DNA from: Bacillota bacterium
GTDB lineage: Bacteria > Bacillota > Clostridia > Oscillospirales > Oscillospiraceae
Assembly (NCBI GenBank): GCA_023402075.1
Contig: JAEXCS010000012.1
Location: 1 to 13,413 of the forward strand
Reading direction: 5' to 3'
DNA: 13,413 nt
Of the stretch, positions 12,126 to 13,413 are shown piece after piece. The notes under the pieces are model-generated. The model did no database searches and had not been told where the DNA came from. It saw nothing but the letters and a program-made list of their open reading frames with translations. Each line of letters begins with the position of its first letter. Position 1 is the first letter of the stretch. A program made the translations under genes and the position numbers.

Positions 12126-13268
12126 ATGGATTTTCATCTGTCGAACGAGCAGTTGATGCTCCGTAAGATGTACCGCGAATTTGCCGAAACTGAAGTGAAG
12201 CCTCTGGCCGAAGAGATTGACGAGGAAGAGCGCTTCCCCATGGAAACCGTAGAGAAAATGGCGAAGCTGGGTATGATGGGTATTTATTTCCCCAAGGAGT
12301 ACGGCGGAGCGGGCGGCGACGTTCTCTCTTATGCCATGTGCGTGGAAGAGCTGGCTAAGGTCTGCGGAACCACCGCAGTTATTGTCTCTGCCCACACCTC
12401 TTTGTGCTGCGCCCCTATTTTTGAGCACGGCACTGAGGAGCAGAAGAAAAAGTATCTGCCCGACCTGCTTTCCGGTAAGAAGATCGGTGCTTTCGGTCTT
12501 ACCGAGCCCGGCGCCGGCACCGATGCCTCCGGCCAGCAGACCATGGCTGTGCTGGACGGCGACCACTATGTACTTAACGGAACCAAGTGCTTCATCACCA
12601 ACGGCACCGTGGCCGACACCCTTGTGGTGTTTGCGATGACCGATAAGAAGGCTGGCAACCACGGCATCACCGCCTTCATTGTGGAAAAGTCCTTCCCCGG
12701 CTTCTCCGTCGGCAAGCACGAGAAGAAGATGGGCATTCGTGGCAGCTCCACCTGCGATCTGATTTTTGAAGACTGCATCGTTCCCAAGGAGAACCTGCTG
12801 GGCAAAGAGGGCAAGGGCTTCAAGATCGCCATGCAGACGCTGGACGGCGGCCGTATCGGCATCGCCGCGCAGGCTCTGGGTCTTGGAGAAGGTGCTATTG
12901 ATGAGGCTGTGAAGTATACGAAGGAGCGCGTTCAGTTCGGCAGACGGCTGAGCCAGTTCCAGAACACCCAGTTCCAACTGGCCGACATGCATTGCCGCGC
13001 TCAGGCAGCGCAGTATCTGGTGTATGCTGCCGCTTGCAAGAAGCAGCTCCATGAGGATTATTCCATGGATGCGGCTATGGCAAAGCTGTTCGCCGCCGAG
13101 ACCGCTTCTGATGTGACCCGCCGCGCCGTGCAGCTCTTTGGCGGCTACGGCTACACCCGTGAGTATCCTGTGGAGCGCATGATGCGCGACGCAAAGATCA
13201 CCGAGATCTACGAGGGTACTTCCGAGGTCCAGCGGATGGTCATTGCCGGTCGCCTGGGCGTGAAATAA
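12126..13268 (+). CDS. bcd: Butyryl-CoA dehydrogenase (short-chain acyl-CoA dehydrogenase)
   Basis: This 380-residue FAD enzyme reduces crotonyl-CoA to butyryl-CoA. The N-terminal helical domain begins MDFHLSNEQLMLRKMYREFA. The FAD/substrate segment is GAFGLTEPGAGTDASG, followed by YVLNGTKCFITNG. The acyl-CoA dehydrogenase signature includes GIRGSSTCDLIFEDC, and the C-terminal domain has ERVQFGRRLSQFQ. The catalytic base is Glu363 in EIYEGTSEVQRMVIAGRLG. The length matches the clostridial Bcd (about 379). With the etfB start 18 bp downstream, it should form the Bcd-Etf complex that couples crotonyl-CoA reduction to ferredoxin reduction by NADH. The ribosome site AAGGAG precedes the ATG at 12126. 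Confidence 0.95.
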   Translation: MDFHLSNEQLMLRKMYREFAETEVKPLAEEIDEEERFPMETVEKMAKLGMMGIYFPKEYGGAGGDVLSYAMCVEELAKVCGTTAVIVSAHTSLCCAPIFEHGTEEQKKKYLPDLLSGKKIGAFGLTEPGAGTDASGQQTMAVLDGDHYVLNGTKCFITNGTVADTLVVFAMTDKKAGNHGITAFIVEKSFPGFSVGKHEKKMGIRGSSTCDLIFEDCIVPKENLLGKEGKGFKIAMQTLDGGRIGIAAQALGLGEGAIDEAVKYTKERVQFGRRLSQFQNTQFQLADMHCRAQAAQYLVYAAACKKQLHEDYSMDAAMAKLFAAETASDVTRRAVQLFGGYGYTREYPVERMMRDAKITEIYEGTSEVQRMVIAGRLGVK

Positions 13269-13286
13269 CTGAGGAGGTAGAGAGTC

Positions 13287-13413
13287 ATGAAAATCATCGT
13301 ATGTGTAAAGCAGGTGCCTGATACCTCCGGAAAGGTGGCTGTGAATCCCGATGGAACACTGGACCGGGCGTCCATGCAGACCATCACCAACCCCGACGAT
13401 CTGAACGCCGTTG
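13287..13413 (+). CDS. etfB: Electron transfer flavoprotein beta subunit (N-terminal part)
   Basis: The frame begins at the ATG at 13287 and runs off the right edge after 42 codons. The sequence MKIIVCVKQVPDTSGKVAVN, then DGTLDRASM and TNPDDLNAV, is the EtfB N-terminus. The NPDDLNAV element is of the type found next to bifurcating butyryl-CoA dehydrogenases. GAGGAGGT precedes the start. It should pair with EtfA, presumably the next gene, to carry two electrons from NADH through Bcd. Only the first sixth or so of the protein is visible. Confidence 0.94.
   Translation, partial: MKIIVCVKQVPDTSGKVAVNPDGTLDRASMQTITNPDDLNAV

Noticed and set aside
11236..13052. Long minus-strand frames opposite hbd and bcd (290 and 315 codons)
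   Set aside because: They are antisense shadows of highly conserved genes, with no family resemblance and no ribosome sites seen.

Overview
The window looks like chromosomal DNA of an anaerobic, butyrate-forming member of the Clostridia, most likely the Oscillospiraceae (Oscillibacter/Flavonifractor-like). The evidence is moderately high G+C with strong AGGAGG-type ribosome sites, a Firmicutes-style infC-rpmI-rplT operon with an attenuator-like leader, and a crt-hbd-bcd-etfB cluster. The genus is inferred. No mobile element, CRISPR array, tRNA or rRNA is visible.

Layout. (1) Positions 1-120 are the last 39 codons of a glutamate synthase small-subunit-like flavoprotein, followed by a terminator. 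(2) 421-951: a DUF3870 gene under a near-perfect sigma-A promoter, ending in two adjacent hairpins. (3) 1016-6307: four co-directional genes, namely a PepV-like M20 dipeptidase, a dipeptide (L-Ala-D/L-Glu type) epimerase, a DUF819 membrane protein and a cytoplasmic transglutaminase-fold protein. Together they suggest uptake or recycling of peptides, possibly murein-derived. (4) 6376-7326, minus: an EamA/DMT transporter, convergent with the block before it. (5) 7514-7663, minus: a 49-residue Gln/Asn-rich small protein with its own ribosome site and terminator. (6) 7779-9215: infC-rpmI-rplT with a strong promoter, a structured leader ending in a terminator, and a probable AUU start for infC. (7) 9328-10038, minus: trmB, divergent from (8) 10428-13413: crt, hbd, bcd and the start of etfB. 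The trmB-crt gap carries two good promoters and a Rex-type operator between them.

How the genes work together. crt, hbd, bcd and etfB cover acetoacetyl-CoA to butyryl-CoA, with Bcd-Etf expected to be electron-bifurcating; thiolase is not in view. The Rex-like site suggests control by the NADH/NAD+ ratio. Hbd lacks the acidic residue that normally selects NAD, so it may use NADPH. The peptide block could pair import (DUF819, unproven) with epimerisation and hydrolysis of dipeptides.

Most of the window is ordinary and well conserved. The points most worth a second look are the DUF819/transglutaminase peptide cluster, the Gln/Asn-rich microprotein, the Rex site combined with the unusual Hbd cofactor loop, and the infC leader with its AUU start.
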